The position numbers and the translations under genes are program-made. A stretch of DNA of 64,000 nt from Jiangellales bacterium (GTDB lineage Bacteria; Actinomycetota; Actinomycetes; Jiangellales; Jiangellaceae): the NCBI GenBank assembly GCA_030447955.1, contig JAUJNY010000001.1, positions 699,485 through 763,484 of the forward strand, written 5' to 3'. Of the stretch, positions 21,197 to 30,428 are shown one piece after another (positions within the stretch are counted from its first letter, which is position 1; each line of letters starts with the position of its first letter). The notes under the pieces were generated by a model. The model did not search any database. It had not been told where the DNA came from and saw nothing but the letters and a program-made list of their open reading frames with translations.

Positions 21197-22054
21197 GTGG
21201 GCGACAACGGCGGCCGGGCGGGCGGTACGAGCCTGCGGACCGCGTCCGGACGGCCAGCCCCGCGGCGGGGCGAGGCGGTGCACTTCGGCGAGGAGGGTGC
21301 CCGGCTCACGTACGGCTCCTACCTGCGGCTGCCCCAGCTGCTCGACCAGCAGCGCCCCGAGTCCGACCCGCCCGCGCACGACGAGCTGCTGTTCATCACC
21401 GTCCACCAGGTGTACGAGCTGTGGTTCCAGCTGCTGTTGCACGAGGTGACGGCCGCCCGTGACGCGATGGTGGACGGGCGGCTGTGGTGGGCCAAGCACC
21501 TGCTAACCCGGATGCACGAGGTTCAGCGCGTGCTGATCGAGCAGATCGGCGTGCTGGAGACCATGACCCCGCAGGACTTCCTGGAGTTCCGAGAGCACCT
21601 GTCTCCGGCCAGCGGTTTCCAGTCGGTGCAGTTCCGTGAGCTGGAGTTCGTGTCGGGGGCCAAGGACCCCGGTTTTCTTGAGCGCTTCCGCGGGATCACC
21701 GACGAGGAGCGGACCCGGCTGAACCGCCGGCTCGCCGAGCCGACGCTGTGGGACGCGTTTCGCCAGGTGCTGCGTGACCGCGGGCTGGCGGCCGAGGACG
21801 ACGCCGCGGTGCTCACGACGCTGCGCGAGGTGGCCGCCGACCGCGCAGCGCACGGCGAGGTGTGGGACCTCGCGGAGGCGCTGCTCGAGCACGACGCGCT
21901 GGCCGCTCGCTGGCGGGCCCGCCACGTCACCATGGTCGAGCGGATGATCGGCACCAAGACCGGCACCGGCGGTTCCTCAGGCGCTGCTTATCTGCGCGGG
22001 CGGCTCGACCTGCACTACTACCCCTTGCTGTGGGAGCTGCGCTCGACGCTGTGA
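21197..22054 (+). CDS. kynA: Tryptophan 2,3-dioxygenase
   Basis: 285-residue heme dioxygenase that converts L-tryptophan to N-formylkynurenine. Diagnostic segments are LTYGSYLRLPQLLDQQ, HDELLFITVHQVYELWFQLLLHE (substrate pocket), SPASGFQSVQFRELEF, and the C-terminal RARHVTMVERMIGTKTGTGGSSG with the heme-ligand His. GTG at 21197 lacks a ribosome site; TACGCT at 21185-21190 could be a -10 box of a leaderless transcript. GTG at 21278 is an alternative that removes 27 non-conserved residues. No kynureninase or formamidase gene is next to it. Confidence 0.94.
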   Translation: MGDNGGRAGGTSLRTASGRPAPRRGEAVHFGEEGARLTYGSYLRLPQLLDQQRPESDPPAHDELLFITVHQVYELWFQLLLHEVTAARDAMVDGRLWWAKHLLTRMHEVQRVLIEQIGVLETMTPQDFLEFREHLSPASGFQSVQFRELEFVSGAKDPGFLERFRGITDEERTRLNRRLAEPTLWDAFRQVLRDRGLAAEDDAAVLTTLREVAADRAAHGEVWDLAEALLEHDALAARWRARHVTMVERMIGTKTGTGGSSGAAYLRGRLDLHYYPLLWELRSTL

Positions 22055-22126
22055 GGTCGTACGAGCGCGCCGCGGTGACGCCGTACGCCCGCTGTCGTCC
22101 GGTAATGCGCGCGACGGCGCGGCGCT

Positions 22127-22159
22127 GCGCTGAAACACTTCCCCGGTCCCCTTCAGCGC
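22127..22159. promoter_or_regulatory. Inverted repeat upstream of rtcB
   Basis: Perfect 8-bp arms GCGCTGAA (22127-22134) and TTCAGCGC (22152-22159) are separated by 17 bases, ending 16 bp before the rtcB ATG. This could be an operator or a leader hairpin. ACGAAAGG at 22161-22168 is the ribosome site. Confidence 0.45.
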
Positions 22160-22175
22160 CACGAAAGGCCGTCTC

Positions 22176-23375
22176 ATGAGCAGGGCCGCGGCCCCCACGG
22201 GTCGCCAGCACCCGAGCCGCCGGGTCGCCGATCGGCTGCTCAGCTGGGCCTCGGTGATCGACGCGGCGACGCTTGCCCAGGCCGAGACGACGGCGAGCCT
22301 GCCCTTCATCTACCCGCACGTCGCTCTCATGCCGGACGCCCACCTCGGCAAGGGCGCCACCGTCGGGTCGGTGATCCCCACCCTTGCGGCCATCATCCCG
22401 GCCGCCGTAGGGGTGGACATCGGCTGCGGCATGATCGCCCTACGCACCCAGCTGGAGCGCGACGACCTGTCCGGGCGCGACCTGCGCGCGCTCCGGCTCA
22501 GCATCGAGGCAGCCGTACCGACGTCCGCCGGTGCGCACAACACCACGCTCTCGCCGAGCGCCGAGCGGCGCGCGCACGACCTCGAGGATCGGGCGGAGGA
22601 GGACTACACCCGATTTGCCGCCAACTGGCGCCTTCAGCTGGGCACGTTGGGCTCGGGCAACCACTTCATCGAGGTGAGTTTCGACGAGGAGGACGCCGTG
22701 TGGTTGTTCCTCCACTCCGGCTCCCGCGGCGTCGGCAACAAGATCGCCCAACACCACATCAAGGTCGCGCAGCGGCTCATGAACCAGTACTGGGTGAGCC
22801 TGCCCGACCCCGACCTCGCCTACCTGGCCGAAGGGACCGACGAGTTCTCCGCGTACATCCGCGACCTGCGCTGGGCGCAGCATTTCGCCCTGCTCAACCG
22901 CGAGGAGATGATGGACCGGGTCACCGCCTGCGTGGAGGCCTGGGTCGGTGAGCCGGTGGTCGAGCGCCAGCGGATCAACTGCCACCACAACTTCACCGAA
23001 CGGGAGAGGCACTTCGGCAAGGACGTGTGGCTCTCCCGCAAGGGCGCGATCAAGGCGACGACCGGTACACCGGGGGTGATCCCGGGTTCCATGGGGACGG
23101 CGAGCTACGTGGTGGTCGGCAAGGGCAACGCCTTGGCGCTGCACTCCTCGCCGCATGGTGCTGGACGCAGCCACTCCCGTTCCGCCGCTCGCCGCAAGTT
23201 CACCGCCGCGCAGCTCCGCGAGTCCATGCGGGGGATCGAGTACCGCGACACGACCGCCTTCCTGGACGAGATCCCCGCCGCCTACAAGGACATCGACCAG
23301 GTGATGGCCGACGCCACCGACCTCGTCGAGGTCCGCCACACACTGCGCCAGCTCGTCAACGTCAAGGGCGACTGA
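22176..23375 (+). CDS. rtcB: RtcB-type RNA ligase
   Basis: 399-residue RtcB, a GTP- and manganese-dependent ligase that joins 2',3'-cyclic phosphate (or 3'-phosphate) and 5'-OH RNA ends. Seen: the metal-binding Cys in GVDIGCGM (Cys84), the PDAHLGKGATVGSVIP motif, GTLGSGNHFIEV, and the guanylylation His in SPHGAGR (His327). Length is typical. No RtcA or archease gene is adjacent. It is flanked on both sides by inverted repeats. Confidence 0.93.
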   Translation: MSRAAAPTGRQHPSRRVADRLLSWASVIDAATLAQAETTASLPFIYPHVALMPDAHLGKGATVGSVIPTLAAIIPAAVGVDIGCGMIALRTQLERDDLSGRDLRALRLSIEAAVPTSAGAHNTTLSPSAERRAHDLEDRAEEDYTRFAANWRLQLGTLGSGNHFIEVSFDEEDAVWLFLHSGSRGVGNKIAQHHIKVAQRLMNQYWVSLPDPDLAYLAEGTDEFSAYIRDLRWAQHFALLNREEMMDRVTACVEAWVGEPVVERQRINCHHNFTERERHFGKDVWLSRKGAIKATTGTPGVIPGSMGTASYVVVGKGNALALHSSPHGAGRSHSRSAARRKFTAAQLRESMRGIEYRDTTAFLDEIPAAYKDIDQVMADATDLVEVRHTLRQLVNVKGD

Positions 23376-23395
23376 GCCGGCCCCCCGGCGGTTGG

Positions 23396-23455
23396 GAAGA
23401 TCGTCGGGTAGCGCCTCCGGGTCCAGCCCGCGGGCGGGGACACCCGACAATCTTC
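23396..23455. repeat. Long inverted repeat between rtcB and gdh
   Basis: 14-bp arms GAAGATCGTCGGGT (23396-23409) and ACCCGACAATCTTC (23442-23455) pair at 13 of 14 positions around a 32-base loop. There is no T tract. It may end the rtcB transcript or be a gdh control site; the gdh ATG is 91 bp further on. Confidence 0.6.
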
Positions 23456-23546
23456 ACGACCGGGGAGTACGCGGCTACCGCCCGGTTAGGGTCGAGGCAA
23501 GGCCGTACGACGGTGCGGCGCCACCCGGATCCAGGGGCTGAGGGCC

Positions 23547-26500
23547 ATGCGCAACCGGCTGGAGGACGCCAAGTCCGACCTGCTCGCCGAGGCCGCCGCG
23601 ATTGTGGAGCACCACCGCGGCGCCCAGCCGCCCCCCGGCCGCGAGGACGCCGAGGCGCTGCTGCGCCGCTACTACCGCCACGTGGCGCCGGAGGACCTGG
23701 TCGGGCGGGACCCGGTCGACGTGTACGGCGCGGCGATGTCGCAGCGTCAGCTGGCCGAGCGTCGTCCGCAGGGCACCGCCAACGTACGGGCGTACGTCCC
23801 CACCCTCGACGAGCACGGGTGGGCTTCCGGTCACACCGTCGTCGAAGTGGTCACCGACGACATGCCCTTCCTCGTCGACTCGGTGACGATGGAACTGTCC
23901 CGCCAGGACCGCGGCCTCCACCTCGTCATCCACCCGCAGCTCGTCGTACGCCGCGACCTGGCCGGAGACCTCATCGAGGTCTGCGACATCTCCGGAGCCG
24001 ATGCGGCCCTGGCCGAGTACGACGACGCGGTCGTCGAGTCGTGGATGCACGTCGAGATCGACCGGGAGAGCGACCCCGAGGCGCTGCGGGCAATCGAGCA
24101 GGACCTGCAGCGGGTGCTCCGCGACGTCCGGGAGGCGGTGGAGGACTGGGACAAGATGCGCCAGCGGACGCTCGACCTGGCCGACGAGATTGCTGCCACG
24201 GCGTTCCCACTGCCCGCCGAGGAGGTCTCCGAGGCCGAGGAGCTGATGCGCTGGCTCGCCGACGAGCACTTCACGTTCCTCGGCTACCGGGAGTACGCGC
24301 TGGAGTCGGTGGACGGCGAGGACGCCCTGCGGGCGGTCACCGGCTCGGGGCTGGGCATCCTGCGCTCCGACCAGGACCTGTCCGACTCCTTCGCCAAGCT
24401 GCCGCCGGTGGTGCGCAGCCGGGCGCGTGAGAAGCGGTTGCTCGTCCTCACCAAGGCCAACTCCCGGGCAACGGTGCATCGCCCCACCTACCTCGACTAC
24501 GTGGGCGTCAAGGCCTTCGACCAGACCGGTGAGGTCGTGGGGGAGCGGCGCTTCCTCGGGCTGCTCAGCTCGGCCGCGTACACCGAGAGCGTCCTGCGCA
24601 TCCCCGTCCTGCGCCGCAAGGTCGTCGCCGTGCTCGCCAAGGCCGGGTTCACCCCGACCAGCCACAGCGGCAAGGACCTGCAGCAGATCCTCGAGACGTA
24701 TCCGCGCGACGAGCTGTTCCAGATCTCCGCCGAGGACATGACCGCGATCGCGACCGCGGTGATGCACCTCCAGGAGCGCCGCCAGCTGCGCCTCTTCGTC
24801 CGGCCGGACGACTACGGGCGCTTCGTGTCCTGCCTGGTGTTCCTGCCCCGGGACCGGTTCAACACCGACGTACGGATGCGCATGCAGGACATCCTGCTGC
24901 GTGCCACCGGTGGCGCGTCGGTCGACTACACGGCCCGGGTGAGCGAGTCGGTGCTCGCCCGGCTGCACTTCGTCATCCGCATGGCGCCCGGTCAGGAGCT
25001 GCCCGAGGTCGACGTCGCCGAGCTCGAGGACACCCTCGCCGCCGCCACCCGCCGCTGGAGCGACGACTTCGCCGACGCGCTGGCTCAACTGGTGGGGGAG
25101 GAGGAGGCCGCGCGGCTGATGCGCCGCTACGGCAAGGCGTTCCCGGAGGCGTACAAGGAGGACTTCCCCGCACCCATGGCCATCGCCGACCTGCGCCGGC
25201 TCGAGGCGCTGCAGGGGGACGAGCTCGGCATCAACCTCTACCAGCCGCTCGGCGCGACGGCGACCGAGCGGCGCCTCAAGCTGTACCGCAGCGGCCGCGA
25301 GGTCTCGCTGTCCGACGTCCTGCCGCGGCTGTCGCAGATGGGTGTCGAGGTGGTCGACGAGCGTCCGTACGAGCTGGTCGCCGCGGATGGTGCGCGCAGC
25401 TGGGTCTACGACTTCGGCCTGCACTACGGCCACGCGCCGGAGGAGCCTGCCGAGCACCTCAAGGAGCTGTTCCAGGACGCCTTCGCCGCCGTGTGGCGGG
25501 GGGACGCCGAGAGCGACGGGTTCAACGCGCTGGTGCTGCGAGCCGGATTGCCCTGGCGAGAGGTGAGCGTGCTGCGCGCGTACGCGAAGTACCTGCGGCA
25601 GGCCGGCACGACGTTCTCCCAGGACTACCTGGAGGACAGCCTGGTCGCCAACACCGACATCGTCGCGATGCTGGTCGAGCTCTTCGCCACCCGCCTCGAC
25701 CCCGACCGCTTCGTCGACGACCCGGACGCGCGGGCGGCCGCCGCTGAGGAGGTCAGCGCGCGGGTCGTACGGGCGCTGGACGACGTCGCCAGCCTCGACC
25801 AGGACCGCATCCTGCGCTCGTTCCTGGGGCTCGTGCTGGCGACGCTGCGCACCAACTTCTACCAGCCGGACGCGGACGGCGCGCTCAAGCCGTACGTGTC
25901 GTTCAAGCTCGACCCTGCCGCCCTCCCCGACCTGCCTCGTCCCCGGCCGCGCTACGAGATCTGGGTGTACGCGCCGCGGGTCGAGGGCGTCCACCTGCGC
26001 TTCGGCGCGGTCGCGCGGGGTGGGCTGCGCTGGTCGGACCGCCGCGAGGACTTCCGTACCGAGGTGCTCGGCCTGGTCAAGGCCCAGGCGGTGAAGAACT
26101 CCGTCATCGTCCCCGTCGGGGCCAAGGGCGGCTTCGTCGCCAAGCAGCTGCCCCCGCTGGCGGAGGGACGCGAGGCGTGGCTGGCCGAGGGAGTCGAGAG
26201 CTACCAGACCTTCATCCACGGGCTGCTCGACCTGACCGACAACCGGGTGGAGCGCGACGGCGGCTTCGCAGTCGAACCACCGCCGCGGGTGGTCCGCCAC
26301 GACGGCGACGACCCCTACCTCGTGGTCGCCGCCGACAAGGGCACCGCGACGTTCTCCGACATCGCCAACGGGATCAGCGCGGAGTACGGCTTCTGGCTCG
26401 GCGACGCGTTCGCCTCCGGCGGCTCGGCCGGCTATGACCACAAGGCGATGGGCATCACCGCCCGCGGCGCCTGGGAGTCGGTCAAGCGCCACTTCCGGGA

Positions 26501-28439
26501 GATGGGCCGGGACTGCCAGAGCGAGGACTTCACCTGCGTCGGTGTGGGGGACATGTCCGGTGACGTGTTCGGCAACGGGATGCTGCTATCCCGCCACATC
26601 CGCCTTGTTGCCGCGTTCGACCATCGCCACGTGTTCCTCGACCCTGACCCGGACGCGGAGGCCTCGTGGGCCGAGCGCAAGCGGCTGTTCGAGCTGCCCC
26701 GCTCGTCCTGGCAGGACTACGACGCCGCGCTCATCTCCGCGGGCGGGGGCGTCTACCCCCGTACTGCCAAGGCGATCCCGGTGAGCGCCGAGGTCCGCCG
26801 AGCGCTCGGCATCGCCGCCGAGGTGTCGTCGATGACGCCGGCCGAGCTCATGCACGCGATCCTCGCCGCGCCCGTCGACCTGCTGTGGAACGGCGGCATC
26901 GGCACCTACGTCAAGGCTTCCACCGAGAGCCACGCCGACGTGGGCGATCGGGCCAACGACGCGTTGCGGGTCGACGGCGCCGAGCTGCGTTGCGCCTGCG
27001 TCGGTGAGGGCGGCAACCTGGGCCTCACCCAGCTGGGGCGTGTCGAGTACGCGCTGAACGACGGGCGCATCTGCACCGACGCCATCGACAACTCCGCCGG
27101 CGTGGACACCTCCGACCACGAGGTCAACATCAAGATCCTGCTGGACCGGGTGGTACGGGCCGAGGACCTCACCCGCAAGCAGCGCGACGAGCTGCTGGTG
27201 GAGATGACCGACGAGGTCGCCGAGCTTGTGCTCGCCGACAACCGGGGCCAGAACGTCGCGCTGGCGAGCGCGCTGGCGCAGGCGTCGAGCCTGGTGCACG
27301 TGCACAAGGCCTTCATCCGCCAGCTCGAGCACGACGGTCGCCTGGACCGGGCGCTGGAGTACCTGCCGAGCGACCGGCAGCTGCTCGAGCGCCAGCAGCA
27401 GGGCGCCGGGCTCACCGCCCCGGAGTTCGCCGTGCTGCTCGCCTACACCAAGAATCTGATGTACGCGGAGCTGGTCGAGACGTCGCTGCCGGATGACGAG
27501 TACCTGCGCACCGAGCTGCACGGCTACTTCCCCCGGCCGATCCGCGAGCGTTACCCCGACCAGATCGACGAGCACCCGCTGCGCCGGGAGATCATCACGA
27601 CGCGCGTGGTCAACAACCTGGTCAACAACGCAGGAACCACCTACGCCTACCGGCTGGCCATCGAGACCGGCGCGAGCCTGGAGGACCTGGCCCGGGCCCA
27701 CACCGTGGCCCGGGTGGCCTTCGTCGCCCAGCAGCTGTGGGCGACGATCGAGGCGCTGGAGGGCCACGTAGCGGCGGACGTACTGACCCGGATGCGGCTT
27801 GAGGTCCGCACGATCGTCGAGCGCGCGAGCCGTTGGCTGGTGACCAACCGCCGCCCGCCAATCGACATCGGCGCGCAGGTCGAGCTCTTCGCCGAGCCGG
27901 TGGCCCGGGTGATGGAGGAGCTGCCGGCGGTGCTGTGTGGGCGCGAGCTGGCGCTGTTCGAGGAGCGCCGCGACAACCTGCTCGGCGCGGGTGTGCCAAA
28001 GGAGGTGGCGGTGCGGGTAGCCGCGCTGCCACCGGCGTACGCCTCGCTGGGGATCGTCGAGGTGCACACGGCCACCGGCGCCGACCTGCACGAGGTGGCG
28101 CGGGTGCACTTCAAGCTGGGGGAGCGGCTGTGGTTGGGCCGGCTGCTGGAGCGAATCGTCGCGCTGCCCCGGCAGGACCGCTGGCAGACCATGGCTCGGG
28201 CGGCGCTGCGCGACGACCTGCACGCCGTGCACGCCGCGCTCACCGCCCAGGTGCTCACCGACACCGAGGCGGACCCAGAGGCCGAGCAGCGCGTCGACGC
28301 CTGGATGGAGCAGGACGCCGTGGTCGTCGCTCGGGCCGCGCAGACCCTCGCCGACATCGTGGATGGGGACCAGCACGACCTCGCCCGGCTATCCGTCGGT
28401 CTGCGCGTGGTGCGCACCCTGCTGCGCTCCCTCGGCTGA
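23547..28439 (+). CDS. gdh: NAD-specific glutamate dehydrogenase, large (about 180 kDa) type
   Basis: 1630-residue L_180-class NAD-glutamate dehydrogenase that deaminates glutamate to 2-oxoglutarate. An N-terminal regulatory region with ACT-like segments (to about residue 700) precedes the catalytic domain, where RGGLRWSDRREDFRTEVLGLVKAQ and KNSVIVPVGAKGGF lie near 826-862, followed by the Rossmann part (GVGDMSGDVFGNGMLLS). The C-terminal helical domain is complete. ATG at 23547 is the first conserved start. It may link pruA and amino-acid breakdown in the window to the TCA cycle. Confidence 0.96.
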   Translation: MRNRLEDAKSDLLAEAAAIVEHHRGAQPPPGREDAEALLRRYYRHVAPEDLVGRDPVDVYGAAMSQRQLAERRPQGTANVRAYVPTLDEHGWASGHTVVEVVTDDMPFLVDSVTMELSRQDRGLHLVIHPQLVVRRDLAGDLIEVCDISGADAALAEYDDAVVESWMHVEIDRESDPEALRAIEQDLQRVLRDVREAVEDWDKMRQRTLDLADEIAATAFPLPAEEVSEAEELMRWLADEHFTFLGYREYALESVDGEDALRAVTGSGLGILRSDQDLSDSFAKLPPVVRSRAREKRLLVLTKANSRATVHRPTYLDYVGVKAFDQTGEVVGERRFLGLLSSAAYTESVLRIPVLRRKVVAVLAKAGFTPTSHSGKDLQQILETYPRDELFQISAEDMTAIATAVMHLQERRQLRLFVRPDDYGRFVSCLVFLPRDRFNTDVRMRMQDILLRATGGASVDYTARVSESVLARLHFVIRMAPGQELPEVDVAELEDTLAAATRRWSDDFADALAQLVGEEEAARLMRRYGKAFPEAYKEDFPAPMAIADLRRLEALQGDELGINLYQPLGATATERRLKLYRSGREVSLSDVLPRLSQMGVEVVDERPYELVAADGARSWVYDFGLHYGHAPEEPAEHLKELFQDAFAAVWRGDAESDGFNALVLRAGLPWREVSVLRAYAKYLRQAGTTFSQDYLEDSLVANTDIVAMLVELFATRLDPDRFVDDPDARAAAAEEVSARVVRALDDVASLDQDRILRSFLGLVLATLRTNFYQPDADGALKPYVSFKLDPAALPDLPRPRPRYEIWVYAPRVEGVHLRFGAVARGGLRWSDRREDFRTEVLGLVKAQAVKNSVIVPVGAKGGFVAKQLPPLAEGREAWLAEGVESYQTFIHGLLDLTDNRVERDGGFAVEPPPRVVRHDGDDPYLVVAADKGTATFSDIANGISAEYGFWLGDAFASGGSAGYDHKAMGITARGAWESVKRHFREMGRDCQSEDFTCVGVGDMSGDVFGNGMLLSRHIRLVAAFDHRHVFLDPDPDAEASWAERKRLFELPRSSWQDYDAALISAGGGVYPRTAKAIPVSAEVRRALGIAAEVSSMTPAELMHAILAAPVDLLWNGGIGTYVKASTESHADVGDRANDALRVDGAELRCACVGEGGNLGLTQLGRVEYALNDGRICTDAIDNSAGVDTSDHEVNIKILLDRVVRAEDLTRKQRDELLVEMTDEVAELVLADNRGQNVALASALAQASSLVHVHKAFIRQLEHDGRLDRALEYLPSDRQLLERQQQGAGLTAPEFAVLLAYTKNLMYAELVETSLPDDEYLRTELHGYFPRPIRERYPDQIDEHPLRREIITTRVVNNLVNNAGTTYAYRLAIETGASLEDLARAHTVARVAFVAQQLWATIEALEGHVAADVLTRMRLEVRTIVERASRWLVTNRRPPIDIGAQVELFAEPVARVMEELPAVLCGRELALFEERRDNLLGAGVPKEVAVRVAALPPAYASLGIVEVHTATGADLHEVARVHFKLGERLWLGRLLERIVALPRQDRWQTMARAALRDDLHAVHAALTAQVLTDTEADPEAEQRVDAWMEQDAVVVARAAQTLADIVDGDQHDLARLSVGLRVVRTLLRSLG

Positions 28440-28505
28440 GGGTCGACGCCTTCACCGAAGAACCTCGTCCACAGCCACGCTTACCCGTTCGCCGAGACGA
28501 TCGAG

Positions 28506-28523
28506 CGCGCGGGGCAACGCGCG
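28506..28523. terminator. Hairpin between convergent genes
   Basis: Perfect 6-bp stem CGCGCG / CGCGCG with loop GGGCAA, midway between the convergent gdh stop and the end of the gene at 28534. No T tract. Confidence 0.4.
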
Positions 28524-28533
28524 TGCGCTAGGG

Positions 28534-28869
28534 CTACGCCGCGGACGGCGGAAGTCGGTGCTCGAGCACGGTGACCCGACCGCCGATATTGGCGACGGCG
28601 TCATGCAGGGTGTCCAGCCGGGTCTCCACGCGGTCAAGCCGGGTCTCGACTCGATCTAGCCGGGTGTCCACGCGGTCCAGTCGGGTGTCCACCCGGTCGA
28701 ACCGACTGTCGACCTCGTCGAAGCGACGGTTCATGTCGCTGCGCAGCTCCCCGAAGCGCAAGTTGACGTCATCGAAGCGCTTGCCGAGCAGCGACACGAC
28801 GAAATAGATCGCTCCCAGCGCGACAGCGGTGATGCTCGTCAGCCACCCCAGGTAGGCGGCCAAGTCCAT
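28534..28869 (-). CDS. Small membrane-anchored coiled-coil protein
   Basis: 111-residue protein: N-terminal membrane segment (WLTSITAVALGAIYFVVSLLG), then a long coiled coil built of heptads reading R-V-D/E-T-R-L-D, repeated about five times (residues 52-87). The DNA shows matching 21-bp near-repeats. ATG at 28869. The architecture resembles small hemolysin-XhlA-like or DUF1640-like coiled coils, but no function can be assigned. The heptad number probably varies between strains because of the repeat. Confidence 0.72.
   Translation of the reverse strand: MDLAAYLGWLTSITAVALGAIYFVVSLLGKRFDDVNLRFGELRSDMNRRFDEVDSRFDRVDTRLDRVDTRLDRVETRLDRVETRLDTLHDAVANIGGRVTVLEHRLPPSAA
28608..28712. repeat. 21-bp in-frame near-repeats encoding heptads
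   Basis: About five degenerate 21-base units with a shared core GGGTxTCxACxCGxTCxAGxC, each coding a seven-residue coiled-coil heptad of the gene at 28534. Confidence 0.75.
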
Positions 28870-29168
28870 GTCCGCACGCTACTCCTCCCGCCCGTGAGCG
28901 ACCGTTCGACGACTGCCGCGGGGATGCCCCTGCGCCAACAGTCTGGCGACTCTGAAGTGACGCCGGATTCCTCATCCACAGGGCCGCTCGCCTCCGGTGC
29001 GGGTCCCTTCAGCAACAAAGGCAGCAGGTGACGCAGCAGGCGCAAGGTCGGCGCAAATGCCTGTGGATGAGGCCTTTCCGTGCCGGGACACCGGTGGCAC
29101 ACTGACGCCGACTTTCCGCCCGTACCCGCCCTTCCGGTCCCTTGCCTACCGTCACGGGGGCGCCCACG
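28870..29168. promoter_or_regulatory. Upstream region of the tad operon with 13-bp inverted repeat
   Basis: CCTCATCCACAGG at 28970-28982 and its exact reverse complement CCTGTGGATGAGG at 29060-29072 face each other across 77 bases. GGGACACCGGTGGC at 29085-29098 differs at one position from a 14-mer just before comF. GGGGG before the tadA ATG (29156-29160) may act as ribosome site. The inverted pair resembles DnaA-box-like TCCACA elements but there are only two, so an origin is unlikely. No gene was seen here. Confidence 0.5.
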
Positions 29169-30428
29169 ATGACCGCCGTCGACCTGATCGACACCGAAGT
29201 GCGCGAGATCGTCCGCCAGCAGGGCCTCGACCCCGCAGCCGAGCCCGCTGCGGTCCGGCGGATCGTCGACCAGGTGATCACTGCGTACGACGAACGCAGC
29301 CTGTCGGTGGCATTGCCGGCCCTTGGTGACGTCGGCGCAGCCGCCCGCCAGGTCCTCGACGCGGTGTCCGGACTGGGGCCGTTGCAGCGCTACCTGGACG
29401 ACCCGAGCGTGGAAGAGGTGTGGATCAACGAGCCGAGCCGTGTGTTCGTGGCGCGTCACGGACGGAGTGAGCTGACCACCACGATCCTCACCGCCGAAGA
29501 CGTGCGCGACCTCGTCGAACGCATGCTCAAGTCGTCCGGTCGACGCGTCGATGTCTCCACCCCGTTCGTCGACGCGATGCTGCCTGACGGCTCCCGCCTG
29601 CACGTAGCGATCCCGGATGTCACCCGGACGCACTGGGCCATCAACATCCGCAAGTTCGTCGTCCGCGCGAGCACGCTCGACGAGCTCGTCTGTTTCGGGA
29701 CGCTCACCACGTCGGCAGCCCGCTTCCTCGACGCGTGCGTCGCGGCCGGTCTCAACGTGTTGGTAGCCGGAGGTACGCAGGCCGGCAAGACCACCCTGCT
29801 CAACTGCCTGGCCGCGGCGATACCTGCCCGAGAACGCGTCGTCACCTGCGAGGAGGTCTTCGAGCTGCAGCTCCCGCTGCCGGACGTTGTCGCGCTCCAG
29901 ACCCGGCAACCGAACCTCGAGGGAGTCGGCCACATCAGCCTGCGCCACCTCGTCAAGGAAGCACTCCGGATGCGTCCCTCGCGGATCATCGTCGGTGAGG
30001 TTCGCCAACAGGAGTGTCTCGATCTCCTGATCGCGCTCAACTCGGGGTTGCCGGGGATGTGCACGATCCCCGCCAACTCCGCGCGGGAAGCCGTCACCAA
30101 GATGTGCACGCTTCCTTTGCTCGCCGGGGAGAACATCGGCTCCCGGTTCGTCGTCCCCACGGTGGCCGGCTGTGTCGATGTCGTCGTCCACCTGGCGACC
30201 GATATCGACGGCACCCGGCGAGTCCGGGAGATCGCGGCGGTCCCCGGGCGGGTCGAAGGCGACGTCGTCGAGATCGAGCCGGTCTTCGCGCAGCACAACG
30301 GCCGGCTGGTACGCGCCGATGGCTACCCCCCGCATGCTGAACGGTTTGCGCGCGCCGGTATCGACCTGGCCGACCTGCTGAGTGAGCGGGGCAACGTCCG
30401 TGAACTGGCCACCGAGGGCGCGGCCTGA
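29169..30428 (+). CDS. tadA: TadA/CpaF pilus assembly ATPase
   Basis: 419-residue secretion ATPase that powers Flp (type IVb) pilus assembly in the cytoplasm. The N-terminal domain is followed by GLGPLQRYLDDPSVEEVWINEP, the Walker A GGTQAGKTT (about 201-209), and the Walker B SRIIVGEVR (about 272-280). ATG at 29169 is chosen; a TTG at 29142 is possible but poorer. The stop overlaps the tadB ATG (TGATG). First gene of the operon. Confidence 0.93.
   Translation: MTAVDLIDTEVREIVRQQGLDPAAEPAAVRRIVDQVITAYDERSLSVALPALGDVGAAARQVLDAVSGLGPLQRYLDDPSVEEVWINEPSRVFVARHGRSELTTTILTAEDVRDLVERMLKSSGRRVDVSTPFVDAMLPDGSRLHVAIPDVTRTHWAINIRKFVVRASTLDELVCFGTLTTSAARFLDACVAAGLNVLVAGGTQAGKTTLLNCLAAAIPARERVVTCEEVFELQLPLPDVVALQTRQPNLEGVGHISLRHLVKEALRMRPSRIIVGEVRQQECLDLLIALNSGLPGMCTIPANSAREAVTKMCTLPLLAGENIGSRFVVPTVAGCVDVVVHLATDIDGTRRVREIAAVPGRVEGDVVEIEPVFAQHNGRLVRADGYPPHAERFARAGIDLADLLSERGNVRELATEGAA

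Noticed and set aside
23475-26492. 1005-codon open frame antisense to gdh
   Set aside because: Shadow of the third-position GC bias of gdh; no recognisable motif.
28970-29072. Possible origin or DnaA-box cluster (TCCACA inverted pair)
   Set aside because: Only two boxes, and no dnaA, dnaN or AT-rich unwinding region nearby.
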